Made by a program: the position numbers and the translations under genes
Origin: XYD12-FULL-36-8 sp964391015
GTDB taxonomy: Bacteria; Bacteroidota; Ignavibacteria; Ignavibacteriales; Ignavibacteriaceae
Reading direction: 5' to 3'
Assembly (NCBI GenBank): GCA_964391015.1
Contig: CAYMKU010000001.1
Location: forward strand, 62,001-126,000
Length of the DNA: 64,000 nt
Notes under the pieces: generated by a model
Told to the model about the DNA's origin: nothing
The model's input: only the letters and a program-made list of their open reading frames with translations
Database searches by the model: none
Shown here: piece after piece, positions 44,234-51,508 of the stretch
Position numbering within the stretch: the first letter of the stretch is position 1
How the letters are laid out: each line of letters starts with the position of its first letter

Positions 44234-46383
44234 TGTTTGGTATTGATAATTTAAAAATCACATTTGCATTTAATCCCTTCTTTTTTTTTCTTGCGGTTGT
44301 TCTGCTCATCGGTTTTACAGTTTTTGTTTATCGCTTTACCATACCTCAAATTGCACGGACAAAAAAGATATTATTGATAGTTGTAAGAACTTTGGCATTA
44401 GGTCTGCTGCTGCTTGCAATTTTTGAACCAACGCTTACAATCATTAAAAAAAATATCCTTAACCCTATAACTATTTTTTTTGCAGATAACTCAAAATCTA
44501 TTTTATCTGATGATGGTTCAGAAAAGAACAAAAAGATTCTTGAAGTCTTAAATGGATTGAAACAAACAGATTTAGTGGAAAATATTCAACTAAAAACATT
44601 TGGGAGTAAAATTTCCGAGCTTGGCATTGATAGCTTAGATAAAATTACATTCAAAGAAGGGGCAACCAACTTTTCAAACATTTTTAATGCAGTTTCAGAA
44701 AGTAAAGACAATATTTCATCAATTGTTATATTGAGCGATGGAGTAATCACCGATGGTTCAAATCCGATTTATACTGCTGAGAAGAGCGGAGTTCCTGTCT
44801 TTGTTGTTGGTGTTGGAGATACAGCCAGAAAAAAGGATGTGGAAATTAAGAATGTTTCGTATAACGAATTTATCTACGCTGAGAATCTAACAACTCTATC
44901 AGCAACAATTCTTAATGAGGGATTTGCCAATCGAAGTGTAAATTTAGCGCTATACGAAAACGATGTTCTCATTGAACAAAAAAATATTGTATTAAACCCA
45001 AATGGAATTCAGAATATATCATTTGATTATACTCCAAAATCCAGCGGAGAGAAAAAGTTAGCTCTTGCCTTATCGCCTCTTGATAGAGAGTACAATCTAG
45101 CAAATAATAGAAAAGTTTTTTATATAAATGTGCTTAGTAATAAAGTAAAAGTTTTACTTTTATCCGGAAGTCCATCGTCAGACTTATCTTTTATTAAAAA
45201 TACTCTGCTTGAGGATAACAATCTTTTCGTTAATTCGATTACACAAATTGGTGCGAATAAATTTCTTGAAAAAAATAACCGGGAACGGCTCTTAGACAGT
45301 TCAGAAGTTTTGGTTTTAATTGGATTTCCTTCGAAAGAAACCTCGATTGAAATATTAAATAAGGTCACATCTCTAATTTCCGAGAAAAATATTCCTTACT
45401 TATTTATTTTATCAGGCAGCACAGACTTCAACAGATTATCACAGCTTAAAAAGGAATTACCTTTTGTTTCAAGTAATGTTGGAAACAATTACATAGAAGT
45501 TCAGCCCAATGTTTCTGCAGATCAATCAAAAAATCCATTGCTGCAAAATAACAGCATAGATCCAATTTCAATTTGGAATAATTTGCCCCCGGTTTATCAG
45601 CCATTTGCGGAGTTTACACCTAAACCAGAAAGTGAAATTGTATCTAAAGTTAAGATGAATAACATATCAGTTAATAAGCCGTTAATTCTTACTCGACGAT
45701 TAGGTAATCAAAAATCTATAGCTGTGCTCGCAAAAGATATTTGGAAATGGAAGCTTCAAACTGCACTTAAAGATCAAGACGTATTAGATAGATTTATTCT
45801 TAACAGCATAAAATGGCTCAACAGTCCGGATGATAAAAAACGTGTTCAGATAAAAACCACAAAAAAACTTTTTGCTTTGGGTGAAGAAGTTGAATTCACT
45901 GCGCAGATTTACGGTGACGCTTTCAATCCTATTTCTGATGCCGAAGTTAAGGTGAAAGTAAAAAATGATAAGGACAATTTTGAGCTGAATCTGAATTCTC
46001 TGGGCAATGGATTGTATGAAGGAGTTCTGCAAACCAACAAGCCGGGGAATTATTCTTTTGTCGGCGATGCAAAGCTAAATAACAAAGTGCTCGGCTCCGA
46101 TAAAGGTTTGTTTAACGTGGGTGAGGTTGATATTGAAATGCTGAATCCGAAGATGGATTATGAATTTTTAAATTCTTTGGCAAATGTATCAGGTGGAAAA
46201 TTTTTTAACACTGATGAATCCAAATCACTCTTTAAACTGCTAAGCAAGCTAAATCTTAAATCATCAAAAGAGAAAGTTGATACAAAAGAATATTCCCTTT
46301 GGTCAAATGAGTTTTTAATGATCGCAATAATTCTTTTGTTTGGAATTGAATGGTTTATCAGAAAACGTGAAGGGATGCTCTAG
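44233..46383 (+). CDS. Membrane-anchored VWA-domain protein
   Basis: The 716-residue protein has two N-terminal helices (about 15-35 and 40-60) and one at the C-terminus (FLMIAIILLFGIEWFI). Between them is a VWA domain with the MIDAS motif DNSKS (FFADNSKSILS), then SSIVILSDGVITDGSNP and a long beta-rich periplasmic region with a glutamine-amidotransferase-like look (VLLLSGSPSSDLSFIKNTL). It resembles large BatA-related proteins. Length is typical for that group. The ATG at 44233 overlaps the previous stop codon. Precise role unknown. Confidence 0.88.
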   Translation: MFGIDNLKITFAFNPFFFFLAVVLLIGFTVFVYRFTIPQIARTKKILLIVVRTLALGLLLLAIFEPTLTIIKKNILNPITIFFADNSKSILSDDGSEKNKKILEVLNGLKQTDLVENIQLKTFGSKISELGIDSLDKITFKEGATNFSNIFNAVSESKDNISSIVILSDGVITDGSNPIYTAEKSGVPVFVVGVGDTARKKDVEIKNVSYNEFIYAENLTTLSATILNEGFANRSVNLALYENDVLIEQKNIVLNPNGIQNISFDYTPKSSGEKKLALALSPLDREYNLANNRKVFYINVLSNKVKVLLLSGSPSSDLSFIKNTLLEDNNLFVNSITQIGANKFLEKNNRERLLDSSEVLVLIGFPSKETSIEILNKVTSLISEKNIPYLFILSGSTDFNRLSQLKKELPFVSSNVGNNYIEVQPNVSADQSKNPLLQNNSIDPISIWNNLPPVYQPFAEFTPKPESEIVSKVKMNNISVNKPLILTRRLGNQKSIAVLAKDIWKWKLQTALKDQDVLDRFILNSIKWLNSPDDKKRVQIKTTKKLFALGEEVEFTAQIYGDAFNPISDAEVKVKVKNDKDNFELNLNSLGNGLYEGVLQTNKPGNYSFVGDAKLNNKVLGSDKGLFNVGEVDIEMLNPKMDYEFLNSLANVSGGKFFNTDESKSLFKLLSKLNLKSSKEKVDTKEYSLWSNEFLMIAIILLFGIEWFIRKREGML

Positions 46384-46388
46384 TATTC

Positions 46389-46465
46389 GTCATGCTGAAC
46401 TTGTTTCAGCATCAGTTCTTTAAGCAGAATGGAAACTTAAGATTCCGAAACAAGTTCGGAATGAC
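46389..46465. repeat. Nested palindromic intergenic repeat
   Basis: Two hairpins lie head to tail: ATGCTGAA/TTCAGCAT and ATTCCGAA/TTCGGAAT, with GTCAT at one end and ATGAC at the other. The loops also match (CTTGTTTC versus GAAACAAG). The structure resembles dispersed REP or MITE-like elements of this lineage. It lies between the VWA and comF genes and could form a strong RNA stem. A long open frame runs through it but starts are not credible. Confidence 0.7.
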
Positions 46466-46508
46466 AGTTAAAAATGCCCTAAAGGATTTTCTTTATTTAC
46501 ATTATAAA

Positions 46509-47201
46509 ATGTTTAAAAACTACCTTACAGAATTATTCGATTTTATACTTCCGAGATTCTGCCCTGGCTGCAAAAGTAAATTGACTCCCATCGAAAGAGT
46601 TGTCTGCACGAACTGTCTATCTGAACTTAGAGTAGTAGAATCCGATTTAATCAAAACCGAATACCAAAGAAAGTTTGAGAGCAAAAAGATTATTTCGGGG
46701 TTTGTATCGCAATATGTTTTTGAAAAGGACAAAGAACTTCAACACATTATTCACGCACTTAAGTACGATAAGAAATTTCTCATTGGTAAATTTCTCGGTG
46801 AGAATTTGGGCAAAGAATTTACCTCTCAATTTCACAGTTGGAATATAGACTTAATTATTTCGATTCCTCTTCATCACCTCAAGAAAGCAGAGCGGGGATT
46901 TAATCAATCTTACTATATAGCGAAGGGAATTGCAATAGCCACCGGAATTCCTTTCAGCACCAGGGCAGTAAAACGAACACGCTTCACACAATCCCAAACA
47001 ACAATGACACTAAAAGAGCGTGAAGAAAATATTGAGGGTGCTTTTAAGGTTCGGAAAACGGAAAACGTGAAAAGGAAAAACGTTTTACTGGTTGATGATG
47101 TAATGACTACGGGTGCTACGATTAGCGAGTGCGGAAGAGTTTTGCTGAATGCCGGAGCAAATTGTATTTATGCTGCTACGGTTGCATTAGCAGATTTTTA
47201 A
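46509..47201 (+). CDS. comF: ComF-family phosphoribosyltransferase-like protein
   Basis: The 230-residue protein has a four-cysteine zinc finger near the N-terminus (FCPGCKSKLTPIERVVCTNC) and a type I PRTase domain: VSQYVFEKDKELQHIIHALKYDKK, ISIPLHHLKKAERGFNQSYYIAKG and the PRPP loop VLLVDDVMTTGATISECG. ComF proteins are needed for DNA uptake in competent bacteria, though many act in other roles. ATG 46509 is taken, because the frame upstream of it is the palindromic repeat. A second, damaged copy of its 3' end lies at 47972. Confidence 0.92.
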   Translation: MFKNYLTELFDFILPRFCPGCKSKLTPIERVVCTNCLSELRVVESDLIKTEYQRKFESKKIISGFVSQYVFEKDKELQHIIHALKYDKKFLIGKFLGENLGKEFTSQFHSWNIDLIISIPLHHLKKAERGFNQSYYIAKGIAIATGIPFSTRAVKRTRFTQSQTTMTLKEREENIEGAFKVRKTENVKRKNVLLVDDVMTTGATISECGRVLLNAGANCIYAATVALADF

Positions 47202-47290
47202 TTTACAGTCCGTTTTGAAAGGTGCGAACTTAAAAATCTGAAATTATTAAATGTAAGTAATGCCCTTGTTCATCTGCAGTTATTCAAAAA

Positions 47291-47584
47291 TCATTTTAAA
47301 TCTTTATCAGGTACAAGTTGTCTGAAATTCCTAATTGAAAGAACGTATATTTTTTTAGATTCAACGCGATAAATTATTCTATACTCACCCTCAAAAACCT
47401 CACGAATTTCTTGTCTATTTGCTTCAGGAACTTTTCTTCCTCTTTGAGGCAACTTTGACAATGTCTCTATCCTCTTAAATATTTTTCCAATCATTTTAGA
47501 AGCGGCGCTGCTGTCCTCCTTTGCAATATGTTCAAAGATATTTTCTAACCGTTCTACGGCTAAGGACGACCAGAATATTTTCAC
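47291..47584 (-). CDS. Type II toxin, RelE/ParE family
   Basis: The 97-residue protein is of the RelE/ParE fold: MKIFWSSLAVERLENIFEHIAKED, LSKLPQRGRKVPE, REVFEGEYRIIYRVESKKIYVLSIRNFRQL. ParE-type toxins inhibit gyrase and RelE-type cut mRNA; these cannot be told apart here. It starts with GTG two bases after the antitoxin stop. The pair sits between comF and its damaged second copy. Confidence 0.9.
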   Translation of the reverse strand: MKIFWSSLAVERLENIFEHIAKEDSSAASKMIGKIFKRIETLSKLPQRGRKVPEANRQEIREVFEGEYRIIYRVESKKIYVLSIRNFRQLVPDKDLK

Positions 47585-47586
47585 TG

Positions 47587-47862
47587 TTAAGACCTCTTAC
47601 TAAACCGTTTCTTTACATTTTGATGGGAAATTTCCAAACCATCCTTAATTTGTGCCTCAGCTAATTTGATATCTTCTAAAACCTCTATTTTATCTATCAT
47701 TGCTTCATATTCAGAAACATTAAGAAGTATTGCAGCGCTTTTGCCATTTTGTGTAATAATCAATGGCCGTTTTGTTTTCTTAACTTTGTCAAAGTAAAAA
47801 GCTACCTTTGAACGAAACTCCGACAAAGGTCGAATATCCTCATCTAATTGTATTCTATGCAT
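47587..47862 (-). CDS. Type II antitoxin, Phd/YefM family
   Basis: The 91-residue antitoxin has the Phd/YefM N-terminal DNA-binding domain (IRPLSEFRSKVAFYFDKVKKTKRPLIITQNGKSAAILLNVSEYEAMID) and an acidic/helical C-terminus that should wrap the toxin. It precedes the toxin gene, the normal order. AGGAG sits well placed upstream of the ATG. It likely represses its own promoter via the palindrome at 47894. Confidence 0.9.
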   Translation of the reverse strand: MHRIQLDEDIRPLSEFRSKVAFYFDKVKKTKRPLIITQNGKSAAILLNVSEYEAMIDKIEVLEDIKLAEAQIKDGLEISHQNVKKRFSKRS

Positions 47863-47893
47863 AATTTCTCCTATATTTTATTGTGCGGTTAAA

Positions 47894-47911
47894 TGTACAA
47901 TATTTTGCACA
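47894..47911 (-). promoter_or_regulatory. Operator candidate for the toxin-antitoxin pair
   Basis: An imperfect palindrome reading TGTGCAAAATATTGTACA on the minus strand (7 of 9 pairs) is located about 30 bases before the antitoxin start. Phd/YefM antitoxins bind such palindromes to repress their own operon. Position and symmetry support the call; binding is untested. Confidence 0.45.
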
Positions 47912-47971
47912 ATGTTTCAAGAAGCGAATTTTGCCGTTCTTTCAGTATGCGAATTATTTATTACAATGCGG

Positions 47972-48084
47972 CTTGTAGATGATGTGATGACTGCGGCGCA
48001 ACAACTAACGAATGCGGAAGAGTTATGCTTGAAGCCACGGCTAACCAAATTTATGCTGCTACGGATGCGTTGGTGGATTTTTAG
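47972..48084 (+). pseudogene. Frameshifted remnant of a comF 3' end
   Basis: This stretch aligns with the last 37 codons of comF (47090-47201): both share LVDDVMT, ECGRV, IYAAT and the ending DF-stop, with identical runs TGCGGAAGAGTT and TATGCTGCTACGG. One base is missing near 48000 relative to comF, so the reading frame is broken. No matching upstream comF part is seen. It suggests an old duplication or rearrangement around the toxin-antitoxin module. Confidence 0.8.
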
Positions 48085-48115
48085 CTTCCATATCATGGAT
48101 TTATGAAATTATATC

Positions 48116-50206
48116 TCATCTAATCAAGACCATTTTCTTAGACTGAATAAAGGCACCTGCTTTTAATTGATAAAAATAAATTCCAGATGGCAAGTTGTGC
48201 ACATTAAAGTGAGTTGTGTATGATCCCCTCTCTTTTTCTTCACACAAAAGAGTTATAATTTCATTACCAAGGATATCGAATACTTTCAAGGTCACATTTG
48301 CTCTTTCGGAGATTGTGTAATTGATTTTGGTAGTTGGATTGAAAGGATTAGGATAATTTTGATCTAAAATGCAATGAGACGGTACTTCAATTTGATTAAT
48401 TTCCGCAAAGGTAATACCGCCATTAGTGGTTCTGAGTATTGTTCCTTCATAACCAACGGCCGTTCCGTTATATGCATCAGTAAACGAAACTCCATATAAG
48501 GGATAGGACGTTCTCTTCGATTGTGAAGTCCAAGTTGTTCCCCCATCTGTGGTTCTAAAGATTCCACCACTATTAAGACCAAACCCTACAGCTGTTCCAT
48601 TATTAGCATCACTAAAAGTGATACTATTCATATTAATTGTTGCGTTAGATTGTGGAGTCCAAGTTGTTCCTCCGTTCGTTGTTCTAAGGATTGGACACCC
48701 ACCTACAATTATTCCATTATTTGTACTAGTAAAGAAGACGCCAAACAAAGGTGATGTTGTACCACTTAATTGTTGAATCCAGGTTGTTCCACCATTTGTG
48801 GATCTAAGAATTGTACCTTCCCATCCTACTGCTGTTGCGTTGTTTAAATCCACAAAGGAAGCACCAAGCAAAGATTTTGTTGTTCCGCTTACTTGTGATG
48901 TCCATGTCTCACCCCCATTTGTGGTCCTTAAGATTGTACCAGTTACTCCGACTACCATTCCATTATTAATATCCGGAAAAGAAATACTGTACAAATCTTT
49001 TGTTGTCCCACTTGAAATTGTCACCCATGTTATACCAGCATCTGTGGTTTTTAGAATTGTTCCATTATCCCCAACAACAATATCAGTGTTTATATCAATA
49101 CTCGAAATACTCCTTAAAGTTTTTGTTGTCCCGCTCCATTGAGAAACCCAAGTTACTCCCTCATCTGTAGTTCTGAGAATTGTTCCTGACTCGCCAATAA
49201 CTGTTATACTGCTTAAATCTTTACAGGAAACACCATACAGCCATTTTGTAGTTCCTTTTGACTGACAAACCCACGTATTCCCTCCATTTGTGGTTTTGAC
49301 GATTAATCCTAATTCCTTACTGTTATCATAACCAACAGCTATTCCATTATTTGAATCAACAAAGAAAACCCCGAACAAATCACCTGTTGCTGTGCTTGGT
49401 TGATAAATCCATGTTGTCCCTCCATCTGTAGTCCTAAAGATTATAGTTCCTTGTCCAACTGTTGTTCCGTGATTTGCATCTGTGAATGAAATTCCGCGTA
49501 AGTCGTATCTTGTTCCATTTGATTGTGGAATCCAGATTGTTCCCCCATTCGTTGTTTTGCGAATCGTACCACTATCCCCAACCGCTATTCCATTAATTGG
49601 ATCTTTATATGAAATCCCCCATAAATCTTCTATAGTCCAACTCGTTTGTGCTGTCCAACTCCATCCTCCATCAGTAGTTTTAACAATAGTTCCTGAATTA
49701 CCCACAGCAATTCCGTTGTTAGCGTCGCTAAATTCGAGCGCATTTAATGAATATGATGTGATCGTTACCAACCAAGTAATACCTCCATCAGTTGTTTTAC
49801 AAATTCTGCTACTACCTACAACGATACCATTGGTTAAATCCGTAAATATTACAGCTCGCAAATGATTTGTGGTTCCACTTGATTGTGAATACCAAACCAT
49901 TCCTCCATTTGTGGTTCTTAGAATTGTCCCAAAATTACCAACCGCCCAACCGTTGTTTATATCGACGAACGAAATGCCAAATAAGTTATTAGAAGTTCCG
50001 CTTATTTGTTTTTCCCAAGATATTCCTCCATCGGTAGTTTTCAAGATACTACCTTTCACACCTACAGTCCAACCAACAGAAGTATTAACAAAAGTAACTC
50101 CTCGTAAACTATCCGCAGACGGTAATGGGCTTTGAATGAACCATTCTGGAAATATTCTTGGCGAAAATATTAGGACAAGAGAAAAAGTGACAACTATTTT
50201 TTTCAT
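48116..50206 (-). CDS. Secreted YCF48-repeat beta-propeller protein with T9SS sorting domain
   Basis: The 696-residue precursor has a signal peptide (MKKIVVTFSLVLIFSPRIFP). It is followed by 14 repeats of about 45 residues that each contain GTIL(R/K)TT(N/D)GGxTW and a xSFxDxNNGxxVG element, typical of YCF48/BNR-like propellers. The C-terminus holds QNYPNPFNPTTKINY and ends GIYFYQLKAGAFIQSKKMVLIR, a type A T9SS sorting signal. ATG 50206 yields the signal peptide; the longer frame to 50284 does not. Probably surface-bound; ligand unknown. Confidence 0.92.
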   Translation of the reverse strand: MKKIVVTFSLVLIFSPRIFPEWFIQSPLPSADSLRGVTFVNTSVGWTVGVKGSILKTTDGGISWEKQISGTSNNLFGISFVDINNGWAVGNFGTILRTTNGGMVWYSQSSGTTNHLRAVIFTDLTNGIVVGSSRICKTTDGGITWLVTITSYSLNALEFSDANNGIAVGNSGTIVKTTDGGWSWTAQTSWTIEDLWGISYKDPINGIAVGDSGTIRKTTNGGTIWIPQSNGTRYDLRGISFTDANHGTTVGQGTIIFRTTDGGTTWIYQPSTATGDLFGVFFVDSNNGIAVGYDNSKELGLIVKTTNGGNTWVCQSKGTTKWLYGVSCKDLSSITVIGESGTILRTTDEGVTWVSQWSGTTKTLRSISSIDINTDIVVGDNGTILKTTDAGITWVTISSGTTKDLYSISFPDINNGMVVGVTGTILRTTNGGETWTSQVSGTTKSLLGASFVDLNNATAVGWEGTILRSTNGGTTWIQQLSGTTSPLFGVFFTSTNNGIIVGGCPILRTTNGGTTWTPQSNATINMNSITFSDANNGTAVGFGLNSGGIFRTTDGGTTWTSQSKRTSYPLYGVSFTDAYNGTAVGYEGTILRTTNGGITFAEINQIEVPSHCILDQNYPNPFNPTTKINYTISERANVTLKVFDILGNEIITLLCEEKERGSYTTHFNVHNLPSGIYFYQLKAGAFIQSKKMVLIR

Positions 50207-50511
50207 CTTTTTATGAATAAAATTTAAAATTTCTAATTCTTTGATGAAAATTAAAAAATTATAATCAAAATGTCTTTTATCCAATTAACATTACTTAAGT
50301 CCTATAATTTAACTTTAACTAAGATTTTCAGTCAATTAAACAATGTTCTTTAATTTTGGATATTTCAAATGTGATTTCTGAACGCATTATCAAAATCCAC
50401 GATTTATAAACTATTTTGTTAATTTTGATTATCAAAATGTTTATTTAAACTGTTTAAATAGTTTAATCCCAGTAAAATAATTACCAGTATAATTCAGCCA
50501 GTAATATTATC
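50207..50511. other. AT-rich divergent intergenic region
   Basis: This 305-base gap separates the YCF48 protein from the divergent gene at 50512. It contains four ATCAAAAT-type half-sites (50264-50271, 50389-50396 and both arms of the palindrome at 50422) but no ORF or RNA gene that I can support. It probably holds promoters for both neighbours. Confidence 0.5.
50422..50459. promoter_or_regulatory. Paired perfect 8-1-8 palindromes
   Basis: Two perfect palindromes of identical form, ATTTTGAT-T-ATCAAAAT (50422-50438) and ATTTAAAC-T-GTTTAAAT (50443-50459), have centres 21 bases apart, two helical turns. They lie about 50-90 bases before the hypothetical gene at 50512. This layout suits two dimer sites of a regulator, but AT-rich DNA yields some palindromes by chance. 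Confidence 0.4.
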
Positions 50512-51141
50512 ATGGATTTAATTGATGAAATAATTTATGAAACATTTCGGGACAAGTCATTTACTAGTGAGACTCATGACCCAACCGGATATTTTTTTAA
50601 ATTTCAAAAGGATATCATTCATAACTTAGGTAAAGGAGAAACCAACTCTATAAAACCCGATCATCAGTATTATTTTGGTAATAGAAAAAATATAATAATT
50701 CTTATTGAGAAAGAATTAACAAAAAGGCCTGTCGAAAGTATAAGCAAATACTTATTCCTCTTTGATGCGGGACATATTTTAAAAGACAAACATCCTTTTT
50801 TAATTCCCCCCTTCAGTAATATTCCTTTGGATATTTCAGAAACTAAATACATGAATCAAAATGTAAAAGTGTATTATAAAGATTATCAAAAAAATTTCAG
50901 CTCAGAGTTAAGACTGTACTTTATTTTTTCGGGCTATGCACTAGACAAGCCCGTATGCAGATATAGGAGCCATCAGGTAATTTATTTAGGTAAACTATTA
51001 GAGAGGGAGCTTAATAAGAAAAATATAGCAACCACATTTAACTATAGATTTTTGGAAAGTGGTGCTCCGAAAGTATCTGCCCTTGATGATAAAGATAGAG
51101 CTATCTTAAGCGAAGATTTAATAAAATTAATTCCCGAATAA
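50512..51141 (+). CDS. Hypothetical protein
   Basis: The 209-residue soluble protein has no recognisable domain, signal peptide or membrane helix. It is rich in Lys, Ile and Tyr. It stands alone between an AT-rich regulatory-looking gap and a small ribbon-helix-helix gene 126 bases downstream. ORF length and flanking palindromes suggest a real, regulated accessory gene. No function can be assigned. Confidence 0.65.
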   Translation: MDLIDEIIYETFRDKSFTSETHDPTGYFFKFQKDIIHNLGKGETNSIKPDHQYYFGNRKNIIILIEKELTKRPVESISKYLFLFDAGHILKDKHPFLIPPFSNIPLDISETKYMNQNVKVYYKDYQKNFSSELRLYFIFSGYALDKPVCRYRSHQVIYLGKLLERELNKKNIATTFNYRFLESGAPKVSALDDKDRAILSEDLIKLIPE

Positions 51142-51267
51142 GTTTCAACTTAAAGTGATTAATTTTCAGTTTGATTTAAATGTTTAATAATTTTGTTATG
51201 TAATGTTGAAACTTTGACTTAAGTAAAACGAACCTGACTTTGGAGCATAACCATAGGTTTATGTAAA

Positions 51268-51489
51268 ATGAAATACAGTAATGAAGAAATAGGTAAAGTG
51301 GAAGTTGTAAAAGACTTTTTGCCGAAACCAGAAGATTTGGTATTCAAAGAAGATACCGTAAAAGTTACACTTAACTTAAGCAAATCGAGTATAGAATTCT
51401 TTAAGGAAATTGCTCAGAAGCATGGAAGTCAGTACCAAAAGGTAATTAGAAATCTATTGGATAATTACACTTCTCATTACTCTCAATAA
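51268..51489 (+). CDS. Ribbon-helix-helix (CopG-like) antitoxin or regulator without a visible toxin
   Basis: The 73-residue protein ends in a CopG/BrnA-like RHH domain: VKVTLNLSKSSIEFFKEIAQKHGSQYQKVIRNLLDNYTSHY. Such proteins typically follow a BrnT- or RelE-type toxin gene. The 126 bases upstream contain no toxin ORF, and argS ends 20 bases downstream on the other strand. It may be an orphan antitoxin or a stand-alone regulator, perhaps of the 50512 gene. Confidence 0.75.
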   Translation: MKYSNEEIGKVEVVKDFLPKPEDLVFKEDTVKVTLNLSKSSIEFFKEIAQKHGSQYQKVIRNLLDNYTSHYSQ

Positions 51490-51508
51490 CTTTCAAAAGG
51501 AAAATCCC

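Noticed and set aside
46392..46508. Longer comF start
   Set aside because: The added residues are encoded by the palindromic repeat and are not part of the ComF family.
47912..48106. Open frame of 64 codons as a gene
   Set aside because: It is in the wrong frame over the comF remnant and has no family match.
48150..50100. Regular repeats that might be taken for a CRISPR array
   Set aside because: Period is about 135 bases, in frame and imperfect; they code for propeller blades.
48549..50135. Several plus-strand frames with recurring VPPFVVLRIVP-like translations
   Set aside because: They are antisense shadows of the 14 YCF48 repeats; the minus-strand gene has a signal peptide and sorting domain.
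51140..51214. 10-base inverted arms AAGTTTCAAC/GTTGAAACTT
   Set aside because: Arms are 55 bases apart and the left one overlaps a stop codon; not convincing as a terminator or operator.
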